Below, one piece after another: positions 34,881 through 43,667 of a stretch of 64,000 nt of DNA (the first letter of the stretch is position 1; every line of letters begins with the position of its first letter). The stretch comes from an uncultured Eggerthella sp. (GTDB lineage Bacteria; Actinomycetota; Coriobacteriia; Coriobacteriales; Eggerthellaceae). Under the pieces are notes generated by a model. It was not told where the DNA came from. It saw only the letters and a list, made by a program, of their open reading frames with translations, and did no database searches. The stretch covers positions 7,957 through 71,956 of the forward strand of contig CABQIW010000003.1 of NCBI GenBank assembly GCA_902464295.1, read 5' to 3'. Made by a program: the position numbers and the translations under genes.

Positions 34881-36194
34881 CTAGGCCAAGCCAAGAATCT
34901 GCAGGGCAAGGCAAACGATCGAGAGAATGCCCACTACTACGATCGTTGCGATAAGCAGCACGCGTGCGATCGGGTCGATGGCGTGTTCTTTCATCACGTG
35001 TTTGTCGGTAGCGATGATGGCCATGAACACGAGCAGTACGGGCAGGATAACGCCATTAACGAATTGTGCGGTTAGCATGATGCCCATGAGGTTCAGTCCC
35101 GGTACCAAGATGACCAACGCAGAACCTACGATCGTGAACGTGAAGATGCCTTTGAAGAGCGGTGCTTCCTTCCAGGTGAAGCTTACGCCAGCTTCCCAAC
35201 CGAACGCCTCGCAGATGACGAATGAGGTGGTAAGGGGCAGCACGCAGGCTGCGAGCAAACTTGCCGCGACGAGCCCCGTAGCAAAGAGCGCTTCAGCATA
35301 CGGGCCAGCAAAAGGGGCGAGCGCCATAGCGGCATCAGCCGCGCTTTCGATCTCGATACCTTGCGGGAAGAGCACCGCACCCGTGGTCACGATGATGAAC
35401 CACGCGATGATGCAGGCAACCACTGCGCCCGTGATCGCATCGATGCGCTGGAAGAAGAGATCCTTTACGGTCACGCCCTTCTCGACCACGTTGCTCTGTG
35501 CGAAGAACATCATCCAGGGCGCGATGGTGGTACCGACCATGGCAACCGTGAGCGAAAGGAACGAGAAGTCGGAAGAGACTTCGGGGATAACGGTGTGCAT
35601 GAGCGCAAGGTTCCAGTTCGGTTGCGCGATGATGGCTGCCACGATATAGGTGACGAAGACGAAGGAAAGCACCATGAAAACGCGCTGCACGCGCTTGAAA
35701 CTGCCGCCTACGATAAGTCCCCAAACAGCAGCTGCGGCGATGGGGACCGATACCCAGCGCGGCACGCCGAACATCTCCATGCCAGAAGCGATGCCCGCGA
35801 ATTCGGAAAACGTGGTCGCAACATTGCCGATGAGCAAGGCCAGCATCGCAAATGAGGTAAGGCGAATGCCGAAGCGTTCGCGAATGAGCGCCGCAAAACC
35901 CTTGCCCGTTACCGCGCCCATGCGCGTGGCGGTCGTTTGCACGACGATCAGCAGCAGGCACATGATCGGAATGATCCACAGCGTCAAGAATCCGAATTTC
36001 GCGCCTACGGTGGAGTAAGTTGAGATGCCTCCTGCATCGTTGCCTGCCATGGCCGTGACGATCCCTGGACCCATGGCCATGAGCACGAGCAACAATTTCG
36101 AAGGCTTGCGCACTTCGGTGATCTCCTTGGCAAGCCCTGCTTCAGCATGTTCCTTGATGGCGGGATTGGGTTGGATATTCTGCTCTTCTGCCAT
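34881..36194 (-). CDS. Nramp-family divalent metal transporter with non-canonical metal motifs
   Basis: 437 residues, about 11 helices. The fold is clear (MGPGIVTAMAGNDAGG, TGKGFAALIRERFG). However, the helix 1 motif DPGN of classical Nramp is replaced by GNDAGG (Asn52, Asp53). The helix 6 MPH motif is replaced by APW (TTIAPWMMFFAQSNVVEKG), so the metal-coordinating Met is missing. Such changes are known in the Nramp-related magnesium transporter branch. The gene lies nine bases after an MgtE_N/CBS protein in the same operon. I infer Mg2+ or a related hard metal as cargo. ATG 36194 is preferred over TTG 36200. Confidence 0.85.
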   Translation of the reverse strand: MAEEQNIQPNPAIKEHAEAGLAKEITEVRKPSKLLLVLMAMGPGIVTAMAGNDAGGISTYSTVGAKFGFLTLWIIPIMCLLLIVVQTTATRMGAVTGKGFAALIRERFGIRLTSFAMLALLIGNVATTFSEFAGIASGMEMFGVPRWVSVPIAAAAVWGLIVGGSFKRVQRVFMVLSFVFVTYIVAAIIAQPNWNLALMHTVIPEVSSDFSFLSLTVAMVGTTIAPWMMFFAQSNVVEKGVTVKDLFFQRIDAITGAVVACIIAWFIIVTTGAVLFPQGIEIESAADAAMALAPFAGPYAEALFATGLVAASLLAACVLPLTTSFVICEAFGWEAGVSFTWKEAPLFKGIFTFTIVGSALVILVPGLNLMGIMLTAQFVNGVILPVLLVFMAIIATDKHVMKEHAIDPIARVLLIATIVVVGILSIVCLALQILGLA

Positions 36195-36203
36195 AGCCAA
36201 CTC

Positions 36204-37556
36204 TTATCCTGCAGCTCCGCCGAAGAAATGCAAAACGATAACGGTATAGGGAACGAGGAAGATCAAGAAGCACAAGAGCGCGATCACCACGGCAACCCAG
36301 GTACGCTTGTTCGTAGTTTCCTCTGCGCTGTCCTCGATGACCTCCATTGCGTCGTCGACGGTAACGATGCCGAGCATGCGCCCGTTCTCATCGACCACTG
36401 GCATGGCGATCAGGTCGTATTTCGAGATGTCAGCCGCAACATCTTCTTCGGTCTCTTCGGGGAAGGCGGTGATCACGTCGTCGAACATGATGTCCTTAAG
36501 CTGCGTGTTCTTTGTGGCGAGCACGAGCGTGCGGAGCGAAAGCACGCCGATGAGCTTGTCGTATTCGTTGAGCACGTAAACGTAGCTGACAGTAGGATGG
36601 TCTTCGTCGAGTGCGCGCAGTGCTTCGATGGTTTGATCGACGGTATCGTCGGCGCGCATCGCAACATACTGCGTGGTCATAAGGCCACCCGCGGTGTCTT
36701 CCTTATAACCGAGCAAGCGACGAATGCCAGCGGCTTCTTCAACGCCCATCAGACGTAACAACGTTTCAGCTTTTTCGTAGGGGAGATCGCCCACGATGTC
36801 GGCTGCATCGTCGGGATCCATGTCTTCGAGCAGGCGAGAAGCGCGCTTTTCGTCCAGGTCATCGATAACATCTGCTTGGTATTCGTCTTCCATCTCCGAG
36901 ATCGCATCGCCTGCGCGTGCATCATCGAGGTGTTTGAACACGTTGGCGCGCTGCTGAGGATCGAGCTGCTCGAGGATGTCGGCCACGTCGGCTGGATGAA
37001 GTTCATCGAGACGGGTGTGGGAGACAGAAAGCTGCACATCGGAGAGGTTGCGGTCGAGCAGATCCATATAGTTCCATGCAATGATCTTCTCATCAAGCGG
37101 CTTGCGAAAGAGCTTGCTCAGCTTGAGCGCAACGCGCTCAACCCAGGGCGCCAAACCGCGCAAAATACCACGAATGCCCACTTCGGCACCGAGCAGGCGC
37201 AGTTGCGAACCGGAAGTGGAAAGCTTGAGGTCGTTTACGCGCACGACCTTCATGCCTTGCGTGTCGACGATCTGGCGGTCGAGCAGATCGCGTGCAAGTA
37301 GAACCTCATCAGGCTGAAGGTAACTGAAGCGGATGCCGGTCTTATCGACTTTAAGCTCGATGCCATCATCGGTGACATCTTTGACATACTTGCGCCATGA
37401 GATCATGAAAGGTGTTTTGCCGGGGCCCAAGAACGCAAGTGAGGTGATGCGCGGGAATACTTCGCCGGTTTGGATAGCAAGATCTGAAATGGAGCCGATC
37501 TTCTCGCCATTGGCATCGATGACGGGTTCACCAAGCATTTGTGACAAATAGAGCAT
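36204..37556 (-). CDS. PRC-barrel, MgtE N-domain and CBS-pair protein with one C-terminal membrane helix
   Basis: 450 residues. The order is a PRC-barrel-like domain (about 1-75, LGEPVIDANGEKIGSISDL), a second similar barrel (about 85-150, DRQIVDTQGMKVVRVNDL), and an MgtE_N superhelix (about 180-290) with LHPADVADILEQLDPQQRANVFKHL and DMDPDDAADIVGDLP. Two CBS domains follow (about 300-420, GLMTTQYVAM and DIMFDDVITAFPEE), then a single hydrophobic helix near the end. It is MgtE without the transport channel. In MgtE these cytosolic domains sense Mg2+ and gate the pore, so here they may gate the Nramp-like carrier encoded next. AAGGAG precedes the ATG. Confidence 0.85.
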   Translation of the reverse strand: MLYLSQMLGEPVIDANGEKIGSISDLAIQTGEVFPRITSLAFLGPGKTPFMISWRKYVKDVTDDGIELKVDKTGIRFSYLQPDEVLLARDLLDRQIVDTQGMKVVRVNDLKLSTSGSQLRLLGAEVGIRGILRGLAPWVERVALKLSKLFRKPLDEKIIAWNYMDLLDRNLSDVQLSVSHTRLDELHPADVADILEQLDPQQRANVFKHLDDARAGDAISEMEDEYQADVIDDLDEKRASRLLEDMDPDDAADIVGDLPYEKAETLLRLMGVEEAAGIRRLLGYKEDTAGGLMTTQYVAMRADDTVDQTIEALRALDEDHPTVSYVYVLNEYDKLIGVLSLRTLVLATKNTQLKDIMFDDVITAFPEETEEDVAADISKYDLIAMPVVDENGRMLGIVTVDDAMEVIEDSAEETTNKRTWVAVVIALLCFLIFLVPYTVIVLHFFGGAAG

Positions 37557-37918
37557 AGATCTCCTTTGGGTGGTTTGATCGGCGCGGTTTCATACGAGCT
37601 CTGTGCAGCGGTTTGCAGCAGAAGATCAAGGAAACGGCCGTGCTTCAGGTGCGAGTGCTATTCGAGCACCGCAAAGAAGCAGCAAACCTCTTTTCATCGC
37701 AGTTGTCTTTAGCCACCGCGACGAAGGAGATCCTCGAAGGGAGGTTAAAGACTAATTACTGTGAGGTTTCGATTTTCGAACCTTCACGTAACGTCCTTTC
37801 CTTAGGTAATAGTTGACACGAAAATGCCGAAGCAGTTTTCGAGCTTTTTAATTTTACGCGAAACGTATCACGCGCGGGAATAAAGTTCTTGAAAGGTTGA
37901 TTACGTCCTTAAAAGTGC
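37557..37918 (-). promoter_or_regulatory. Long structured leader upstream of the MgtE-like/Nramp operon
   Basis: About 360 bases without a supported gene. On the minus strand an imperfect dyad spans 37791-37756 (TTACGTGAAGGTTCGA with TCGAAACCTCACAGTAA). A 9-bp hairpin with a GCTAAAGACA loop lies near 37700. CGAAAATGC/GCAGTTTTCG with a plus-strand T tail lies at 37819-37855. The stretch could hold a metal-responsive leader RNA, but I cannot match a known riboswitch class convincingly. Confidence 0.35.
37819..37855 (+). terminator. Plus-strand terminator-like hairpin in the leader
   Basis: CGAAAATGC-CGAA-GCAGTTTTCG (one mismatch/bulge) followed by AGCTTTTTAATTTT. No supported plus-strand gene ends here. 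Confidence 0.45.
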
Positions 37919-37919
37919 C

Positions 37920-38108
37920 CAAAAAAGTTCAATGAGCCAAAGGGGACGGCTCATTGAAAAGGAAGGGGTCTTCGTGAAGCCCGGTGAAACCCGGGCCACG
38001 AAGAATAATGGAACTCAAGGGTCACGAGCTCCGTGGAGAAGATGACCTGAAGGGGGGATGATCATCTTCCAAAGGAAAAAGGGTGGCTTGGAGGGGGGAT
38101 TAGCCACA
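37920..38108 (-). ncRNA. 6C-like small RNA with C6 hairpin loops
   Basis: Read on the minus strand, five hairpins follow one another. GTGGCT/AGCCAC (38107-38083) encloses a loop with CCCCCC. GAAGATGA/TCATCTTC (38069-38038) also encloses CCCCCC. GGAGCTC/GAGTTCC-like (38032-38010) has the loop GTGACCCTT. CTTCGTG/CACGAAG (38003-37970) has an inner CCCGG stem. The final perfect 11-bp stem TTCAATGAGCC/GGCTCATTGAA (37958-37928) has the loop GTCCCCTTT and is followed by CTTTTTT, an intrinsic terminator. A TAATAAT -10-like box at 38120-38114 would start the RNA right at the first hairpin. Two hairpins with six or more loop cytosines are the hallmark of the actinobacterial 6C RNA family. The length is about 188 nt. 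Confidence 0.7.
37921..37958 (-). terminator. Intrinsic terminator of the 6C-like RNA
   Basis: A perfect 11-bp stem TTCAATGAGCC/GGCTCATTGAA followed on the minus strand by CTTTTTT. Confidence 0.85.
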
Positions 38109-38113
38109 AGTGC

Positions 38114-38120
38114 ATTATTA
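38114..38120 (-). promoter_or_regulatory. Putative -10 box of the 6C-like RNA
   Basis: TAATAAT on the minus strand, about seven bases before the first hairpin. No good -35 is seen. Confidence 0.35.
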
Positions 38121-38387
38121 ATCTTTCAATACCATATTGAAACCTTCACAAGGTGAACGGAGTGTTTTGTAGGATGAACGTGTTTATCAGGGGTTATAGC
38201 GTAATCATTTGTGCTATATCGACAGGTGAACGGTAGGAAGCTGCGCCCTGCATACCCATGATAGAATAGGAAACGAACACGTTGGTATCACAAGCTTAGG
38301 GGTTAGCGAGTAGGTCGTATAAGGCTAATCTCAGGCAAGAGAAACACAGTGTTGTACAACTCAGCCGCAATGAACAAAGGGGCGTCA

Positions 38388-39638
38388 GTGGCAAAGCTTT
38401 ATTCCTACACGGTTCCACTTAAGAGTGATCTGCTTAATACGTATTGTGTGTTGCAAAAAGGCTTCACTGACCAATTTGTCTACTATCGCAAGGACGTGCC
38501 GCAGCGGTATCTAGGGCTTGGCCGTTGTATCGCGATCGCATCGCGCGAAGATCTTGATTATGTTTTGCAGGGTGAGGCTGCGGTGCCTACGATCATGTTC
38601 TCGTTCAATCGGTTCGATGCGTCAAACCCCAAGCCAGCCGACGAGATGATGCAGGCGTTTCCCCGTTTGCGTCTCATGATTCCTGAAGTGGTGTTGATCG
38701 AGAACGAGCAGGGTTGCTTCTTGCAGGTGAACAGCCTTGGTCCCGTGTACAAGGGAAGGGTCGAGCGTTTTCTTCGCCATGCGAACGACGCGCCTCAGCG
38801 TGAGCGACGCTCGATACAGTATTCAGTGGTTCCCGATAGTTACGAAGCGTGGGATGAAGAGATGCGAGCCACGCTCTCTCTTATTAAGGCTGGGCGCGTG
38901 AAGAAGCTCGTGCCTTCGCGGCGCCAGGCGGTCGTGGCAACTGCTCCGTTCTCACCAAAGGATGTGCTGCTAAATCTTATCGATGGCAAGGCGCGAGGAA
39001 CCGTGTTCCTGTACCGTTACGGCGATGTCTTCTTCTGCGGATGCACGCCGGAATTGCTCGTGCGCAAGCAAGGTTGCCAAGTTGAGAGCATGTGCCTTGC
39101 GGGCACGGCAGCAATTGGGTCAACGCCTGAAGCGTGCGAGCAGTTCGCAGCGTTTCTTATGAATGATGAGAAGAATCGCCGTGAGCATGAGTATGTGGTG
39201 CGCTTCATCCGGGAAGTGTTCGAACGCAATTGCTACGATGTCGACATTCCGGCCGAACCCACTATTCTGCCGCTCAAGCATGTTCAACATCTCTATACGC
39301 CTGCTCGTGCATGCGTTATGGAGGGTGTTTCCCTCTTCTCTCTTATGGAGCAGCTGCACCCCACACCAGCGCTTGCTGGCCAACCAGTGGGCGAAGCGCT
39401 CATGTCGCTTCGCGAGATCGAGAGCTACAACCGCGGCTTCTTCGGTGGTGCGGTCGGTGTGGTAGATGCTGAAGACAACGGAGAGTTTTCCGTGGCGATC
39501 CGCTCGGGCGTGTTCGATGGCGAAGCTGGCTGGATCTATGCGGGTTGCGGCGTGGTCGAAGGAAGTGATCCACGCGAGGAATTCAACGAGATCGATATGA
39601 AATTCGAAACGATCTTGAGTGCCTTTCAAGGGGAATAA
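38388..39638 (+). CDS. menF: Isochorismate synthase MenF
   Basis: 416 residues of the chorismate-binding superfamily. Conserved C-terminal blocks are GTVFLYRYGDVFFCGCTPELLVRK, CLAGTAAIGSTPE, HEYVVRFIREVFE, LHPTPALAGQPVGEA, EIESYNRGFFGGAVGVVD and YAGCGVVEGSDPREEFNEIDMKF. It isomerises chorismate to isochorismate, the entry to menaquinone synthesis. The GTG at 38388 is preferred because AAAGGGG sits six bases upstream; earlier in-frame starts at 38349, 38352 and 38370 lack one. It heads a five-gene menaquinone cluster, and menD begins one base after its stop. Confidence 0.94.
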   Translation: MAKLYSYTVPLKSDLLNTYCVLQKGFTDQFVYYRKDVPQRYLGLGRCIAIASREDLDYVLQGEAAVPTIMFSFNRFDASNPKPADEMMQAFPRLRLMIPEVVLIENEQGCFLQVNSLGPVYKGRVERFLRHANDAPQRERRSIQYSVVPDSYEAWDEEMRATLSLIKAGRVKKLVPSRRQAVVATAPFSPKDVLLNLIDGKARGTVFLYRYGDVFFCGCTPELLVRKQGCQVESMCLAGTAAIGSTPEACEQFAAFLMNDEKNRREHEYVVRFIREVFERNCYDVDIPAEPTILPLKHVQHLYTPARACVMEGVSLFSLMEQLHPTPALAGQPVGEALMSLREIESYNRGFFGGAVGVVDAEDNGEFSVAIRSGVFDGEAGWIYAGCGVVEGSDPREEFNEIDMKFETILSAFQGE

Positions 39639-39639
39639 T

Positions 39640-41574
39640 ATGGCGAATGAGACGATGAATGATCCTACGCAGGATAACGAAGCCTGCACGAGCGAACACC
39701 CAATGCCGAGCGCTACCGATCACTCCGTAGCGCTCGCTACCTATATAGGTGCGTTTTTCGATGAGCTTATCCGTGGCGGCGTGAGTGCCGTGGTCGTAAG
39801 TCCTGGTTCGCGCTCGACTCCGCTTTCCATGATGGCTTACGCTTCCGATCTGGATGTGTACTTGGATGTGGATGAACGCGGTGCGGCCTTTTTTGCGCTA
39901 GGTTTGGCGAAGGCCACGGGGCAAGCGGTGGCGGTGATCTGCACCTCGGGTACTGCGGGGGCCAACTATTACCCGGCAGTGCTCGAAGCAGAATCTTCGC
40001 GCGTGCCGCTGCTCGTTCTTTCAGGCGATCGCCCCGCGCGTTTGCAGCAGCTTGGCGCTCCCCAAACGTGCGATCAGCTCAAGATCTTCGGCAATCATGT
40101 GCGTCAGTTCTGGAACATGCCTGAGCCGACGGGGGCGATCGAGCAAGTGCGCTATGCACGACAAGTAGCGCGTGAAGCGTTGGTGGCGCTTGCTCCGCAA
40201 ACGTTAGTGAGTGCGCCCGTGCATATCAACTTCCCGTTCGATGAGCCGCTCGTGCCTGCATACGATAAGGCAGGGGTGTTCGAAGTTGAGCGTGCTGCTT
40301 CGCATGAAGAGTTGCCGCTTTTGATCAAGCCTTCATGCGTGCTTATGCCCGATCAAGTTGCGGAGCTTGAGCGCTTGCTCGAAGGAAAGCGGGCAATCGC
40401 GCTCTGTGGAGAAGGCACGCTCGGCGTGTTCGATGCGCGCGCCTCTGCAAGTTGGGATACGCGCGATGAATCTGCCCGTGCGCTTCTTTCGTGGGTGCAT
40501 CGCTTCGACATTCCGCTGTTGGCTGATCCGCTTTCGCAACTGCGCAACTATGCCGATGCGGCGATCATCGACAATTACGACAACATCTTCGGGCGTGAGG
40601 TCTGCCCCGATTTCGATGTGGTCGTTCGGTTCGGTCGCTATCCCGTTTCGAAGCGCGTATTCAAGACACTCGAGACAAAGCCTCATATTCAGATCGTGGT
40701 CGATCCGCTCGAAACACGCGACTTCGATGCTGCTACCACCACGTTCGTGAAGTGCGATCCGCTTGCGTTCGTTACGAGCTTTGGCGGAGCAAGCGAAATG
40801 GGCGGAAAAGCCTCTACGCCCAACATCGATCGATGGGCCGAAGCGAATGAAGCCGAAGCCGCGCTTATTGCGAGTGTTGAAGATGCGAGTTTTGTCTATA
40901 CCTGTACGCGCGAAGGATGCTTCAACCAGGAGATCGCTCTTGAGGGCGCGTATGTTCAAGCGCTCATCGAGCATGCTGCTCCTCGTTCGCTCATCTTTAG
41001 TGCCAACAGCATGGCCATTCGCGCGCTTGATACGTTTTACGTGAAACCTTCCCCTCCAGATGCGGGAGTTGTCGAATTGGGGGCACCGCGCGCCTGCCGC
41101 GCCTGCGATGTAACGCTGCTCGCAAATCGTGGGCTCAATGGGATCGATGGCACGCTTTCCTCCGCACTCGGTGCAGCGCAAGCGTATGATCAGACCTATT
41201 TTCTTACCGGAGATCTTACGTTGCTCCACGATCTCAACGCGTTTGCGCTTCAGCACGAACTAGAATTGCGGGCAACATCTAGTAAACCGATGCCTTCGAT
41301 CATCGTGATCCTTTTCAATAATGGCGGCGGCGGCATCTTCGATATGCTTCCCCAAAAATCGGTCGATCCCTATTTCGAACGTTTGTTCTTAACTCCTCAG
41401 CGGGTCGATTTCGAAGCATGTGGAAAACTCTTCGGCGTGCTATACAAAAACGTATCTGGCCTCGATGATTTTCGTGCCACGCTTGATAGCTGGAGTGGGA
41501 CAGGTGGGATACACCTGCTTGAAGTTAATTTCTCGCTCGAGGGTCTTGCTGGTCGATACCGCCAGTTTCAGTAA
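39640..41574 (+). CDS. menD: SEPHCHC synthase MenD
   Basis: 644 residues, a thiamine-diphosphate enzyme. Recognised blocks are GGVSAVVVSPGSRSTPLSMMAY near residue 48, DERGAAFFALGLAKATGQAVAVICTSGTAGANYYPAVLEA, VLSGDRPARLQQLGAPQTCDQLKIFG, and the cofactor/metal region LTGDLTLLHDLNAFAL through ILFNNGGGGIFDMLPQ. It joins 2-oxoglutarate to isochorismate with loss of CO2. The first 28 residues are polar and extend beyond the family core. The ATG follows CAAGGGG with menF ending immediately before, so translation is probably coupled. Confidence 0.97.
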   Translation: MANETMNDPTQDNEACTSEHPMPSATDHSVALATYIGAFFDELIRGGVSAVVVSPGSRSTPLSMMAYASDLDVYLDVDERGAAFFALGLAKATGQAVAVICTSGTAGANYYPAVLEAESSRVPLLVLSGDRPARLQQLGAPQTCDQLKIFGNHVRQFWNMPEPTGAIEQVRYARQVAREALVALAPQTLVSAPVHINFPFDEPLVPAYDKAGVFEVERAASHEELPLLIKPSCVLMPDQVAELERLLEGKRAIALCGEGTLGVFDARASASWDTRDESARALLSWVHRFDIPLLADPLSQLRNYADAAIIDNYDNIFGREVCPDFDVVVRFGRYPVSKRVFKTLETKPHIQIVVDPLETRDFDAATTTFVKCDPLAFVTSFGGASEMGGKASTPNIDRWAEANEAEAALIASVEDASFVYTCTREGCFNQEIALEGAYVQALIEHAAPRSLIFSANSMAIRALDTFYVKPSPPDAGVVELGAPRACRACDVTLLANRGLNGIDGTLSSALGAAQAYDQTYFLTGDLTLLHDLNAFALQHELELRATSSKPMPSIIVILFNNGGGGIFDMLPQKSVDPYFERLFLTPQRVDFEACGKLFGVLYKNVSGLDDFRATLDSWSGTGGIHLLEVNFSLEGLAGRYRQFQ

Positions 41575-41661
41575 TTGTGGCACAAATTTGGCTTTGACCA
41601 GGTATTTTGCTAGCAGCAGTTTTCCACTGAACACAGGATGAGAAAGCAAAGAAGAGCGAAC

Positions 41662-42573
41662 ATGATACATGATATTGTTGAAAACCGTACGTTTGATATC
41701 AATGGGGTCGGGCAGGTCCATGCGTGTGGAAAACCAGGAAATCCGCTGGTCATCTGTTTGCATGGCTTCATGCAAACAGGTGCTTCTTGGGCACAGATCG
41801 CGCAGCTATTGGAAGGTTATCATGTCCTAGCGCCTGATCTCTTAGGGCATGGAAAAACCCCGTTTTCACGTGAGGATGAGCTATCGCTCGAGGCGTATGT
41901 CGAACAGGTGAATACGCTTGTTGCTTGGGCAAGAAAGAACGATCCAACAGGGAGAACACAGTCTGTTTCGCTCGTGGGCTATTCCTTAGGTGGCCGCATC
42001 GCGGCACTCTATGCCTCTCGCTATCCTGAGAATGTCTCTGCGCTCATATTGGAGTCGGCCGGATTGGGGCCCAAAAACGATGATGCGCGCATGGTGCGTG
42101 CAGAAAAAACGGCGCGCATGATCGCTGAACTTGATCGCTCGATTGCGCTCGACCCAACACATCCGTTGGCTGCTTTTCTCGATTATTGGGAAGCACTACC
42201 CCTCTTTGCCACGCAAGCTGAGCTTCCAGAGGCAACGCGTTCGCGCGTTCGTGAAGAGCGCGCGGCGAATGACCCGCTGGCCTTGCGTGCGAATTTGAGC
42301 GATGCGGGCCAGCACAAGATGGATGATCTCCGTCCCGCGTTGGCGCACCTCAATAAGCCCTTACTTTATATAGTGGGTGAGCGTGATGTGGCTTATACTG
42401 AGATTGCACGAGATTTGATGCGTACCTGGGCGGACGAACACAAGGATTCTCTGCTTTGCGGTACGGGATTTCTGCAAATAGAGGTGATGCGTGACGTAGG
42501 TCACAACACTCATCTCGAAGCACCCGATCAATTTGCACGAATCGTACGTGCGTTTTTGATGCGTACGGCATAG
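41662..42573 (+). CDS. menH: SHCHC synthase MenH-type alpha/beta hydrolase
   Basis: 303 residues with an alpha/beta hydrolase fold. The oxyanion segment is LVICLHGFMQTGASW, the nucleophile elbow is VGYSLGGRIAALYAS (MenH normally has GYSMGGR), the acid is VGERDVAY, and the catalytic His is in VGHNTHLE. It removes pyruvate from SEPHCHC. The position between menD and menB supports the call; other esterases share the fold. The start at ATG 41662 is preferred over ATG 41638, which has the spacing too tight. The protein is somewhat longer than the 250-270 residues of many MenH proteins. Confidence 0.87.
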   Translation: MIHDIVENRTFDINGVGQVHACGKPGNPLVICLHGFMQTGASWAQIAQLLEGYHVLAPDLLGHGKTPFSREDELSLEAYVEQVNTLVAWARKNDPTGRTQSVSLVGYSLGGRIAALYASRYPENVSALILESAGLGPKNDDARMVRAEKTARMIAELDRSIALDPTHPLAAFLDYWEALPLFATQAELPEATRSRVREERAANDPLALRANLSDAGQHKMDDLRPALAHLNKPLLYIVGERDVAYTEIARDLMRTWADEHKDSLLCGTGFLQIEVMRDVGHNTHLEAPDQFARIVRAFLMRTA

Positions 42574-42685
42574 AGCGGAGCGTTCTCTGCTGTGCAATGG
42601 ATGGGCTTGCTGCAAGGCGCACGTACGCAACAAAACGAGCAACGCTGATACAGCGAAGAAGCGCGAAAGAAAAGGAGAAGCGTCC

Positions 42686-43525
42686 ATGAGCGAATTTGCC
42701 TGGCAACGTGGCAAAGAATACAAAGAGATCATCTACGAAACGCTTGACGGCATCGCGAAGATCACGATCAACCGTCCCGAGCGTCGCAATGCGTTCACGC
42801 CACTGACTGCCGTTGAACTCTACGATGCTTTCACCGAAGCGCGCGACGACGCTGCGATCGGTGTTGTGTTGCTCACGGGTGCGAACCATGGTGGGCGCCA
42901 CGAAGATGAAGCGTTCTGCTCGGGCGGCGATCAAAAGAAGCGCGGCACCGGCGGATACGTGGGCGAAGACAACATTCCGCGCTTGAACATCTTGGACGTT
43001 CAGCGTCTCATTCGTGTGATCCCGAAGCCGGTCATCGCGATGGTGAATGGTTACTCCATCGGTGGCGGCAACGTGCTCAACATGCTCTGCGACCTAACGA
43101 TCGCGGCTGATACTGCGAAGTTTGGCCAGACCGGTCCACGCGTAGGCAGTTTCGATGCGGGATATGGTGCAGGTTATCTGGCTGCCATCGTCGGGCAGAA
43201 GAAAGCGCGCGAGATCTGGTATCTCTGTCGCCAATACACCGCGCAAGAAGCGCTCGACATGGGACTTGTGAACAAGGTCGTGCCTTTCGACGAGCTTGAA
43301 GCCGAATGTGTTTCTTGGGCGCGCGAGATCTTGAAGCATTCGCCCACGGCATTGCGCTTCATGAAAGCGTCTTTCAATGCAGCAACAGATGGGCTTGCGG
43401 GCATTCAGCAGCTTGGCGGTGATGCTACGCTTCTGTATTACACCACCGAAGAAGCGATGGAAGGTCGTGATGCGTTCAAGGAGCATCGTGATCCCGATTT
43501 CGGACAATTCCCGAAATTCCCGTGA
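42686..43525 (+). CDS. menB: 1,4-dihydroxy-2-naphthoyl-CoA synthase MenB
   Basis: 279 residues of the crotonase superfamily with MenB-specific sequence: FCSGGDQKKRGTGGYVGED in place of CAGxD, NGYSIGGGNVLNMLCDLTIAA, and FGQTGPRVGSFDAGYGAGYLA with the active-site Asp. It ends with the typical HRDPDFGQFPKFP. It cyclises o-succinylbenzoyl-CoA. AAAAGGAG precedes the ATG. It is clearly distinct from the generic crotonase at 4153-5034. Confidence 0.97.
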   Translation: MSEFAWQRGKEYKEIIYETLDGIAKITINRPERRNAFTPLTAVELYDAFTEARDDAAIGVVLLTGANHGGRHEDEAFCSGGDQKKRGTGGYVGEDNIPRLNILDVQRLIRVIPKPVIAMVNGYSIGGGNVLNMLCDLTIAADTAKFGQTGPRVGSFDAGYGAGYLAAIVGQKKAREIWYLCRQYTAQEALDMGLVNKVVPFDELEAECVSWAREILKHSPTALRFMKASFNAATDGLAGIQQLGGDATLLYYTTEEAMEGRDAFKEHRDPDFGQFPKFP

Positions 43526-43667
43526 TGCTCGGTAAAAGCGTTTGGTGTTGTTGCCAGTAGTTCAAGCAGTTCGTTAGCGGGCTTGCAAATGGATTCTGTG
43601 CTTACCGCCGCGTTCGCCACCTTGAAGATAAACAAAAGAGACTTCACGATCGATAAAGGATAGAGCC

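Noticed and set aside
37613..37816. 67-codon plus-strand frame followed by a terminator-like hairpin
   Set aside because: No ribosome-binding site, no recognisable domain, and it overlaps the likely leader of the minus-strand operon.
37928..38107. Plus-strand reading of the hairpin array as a CsrB-like RNA with GGA-rich loops
   Set aside because: The loops are runs of G rather than regular AGGA motifs, and the T tract that would end the RNA exists only on the minus strand, where the loops become CCCCCC.
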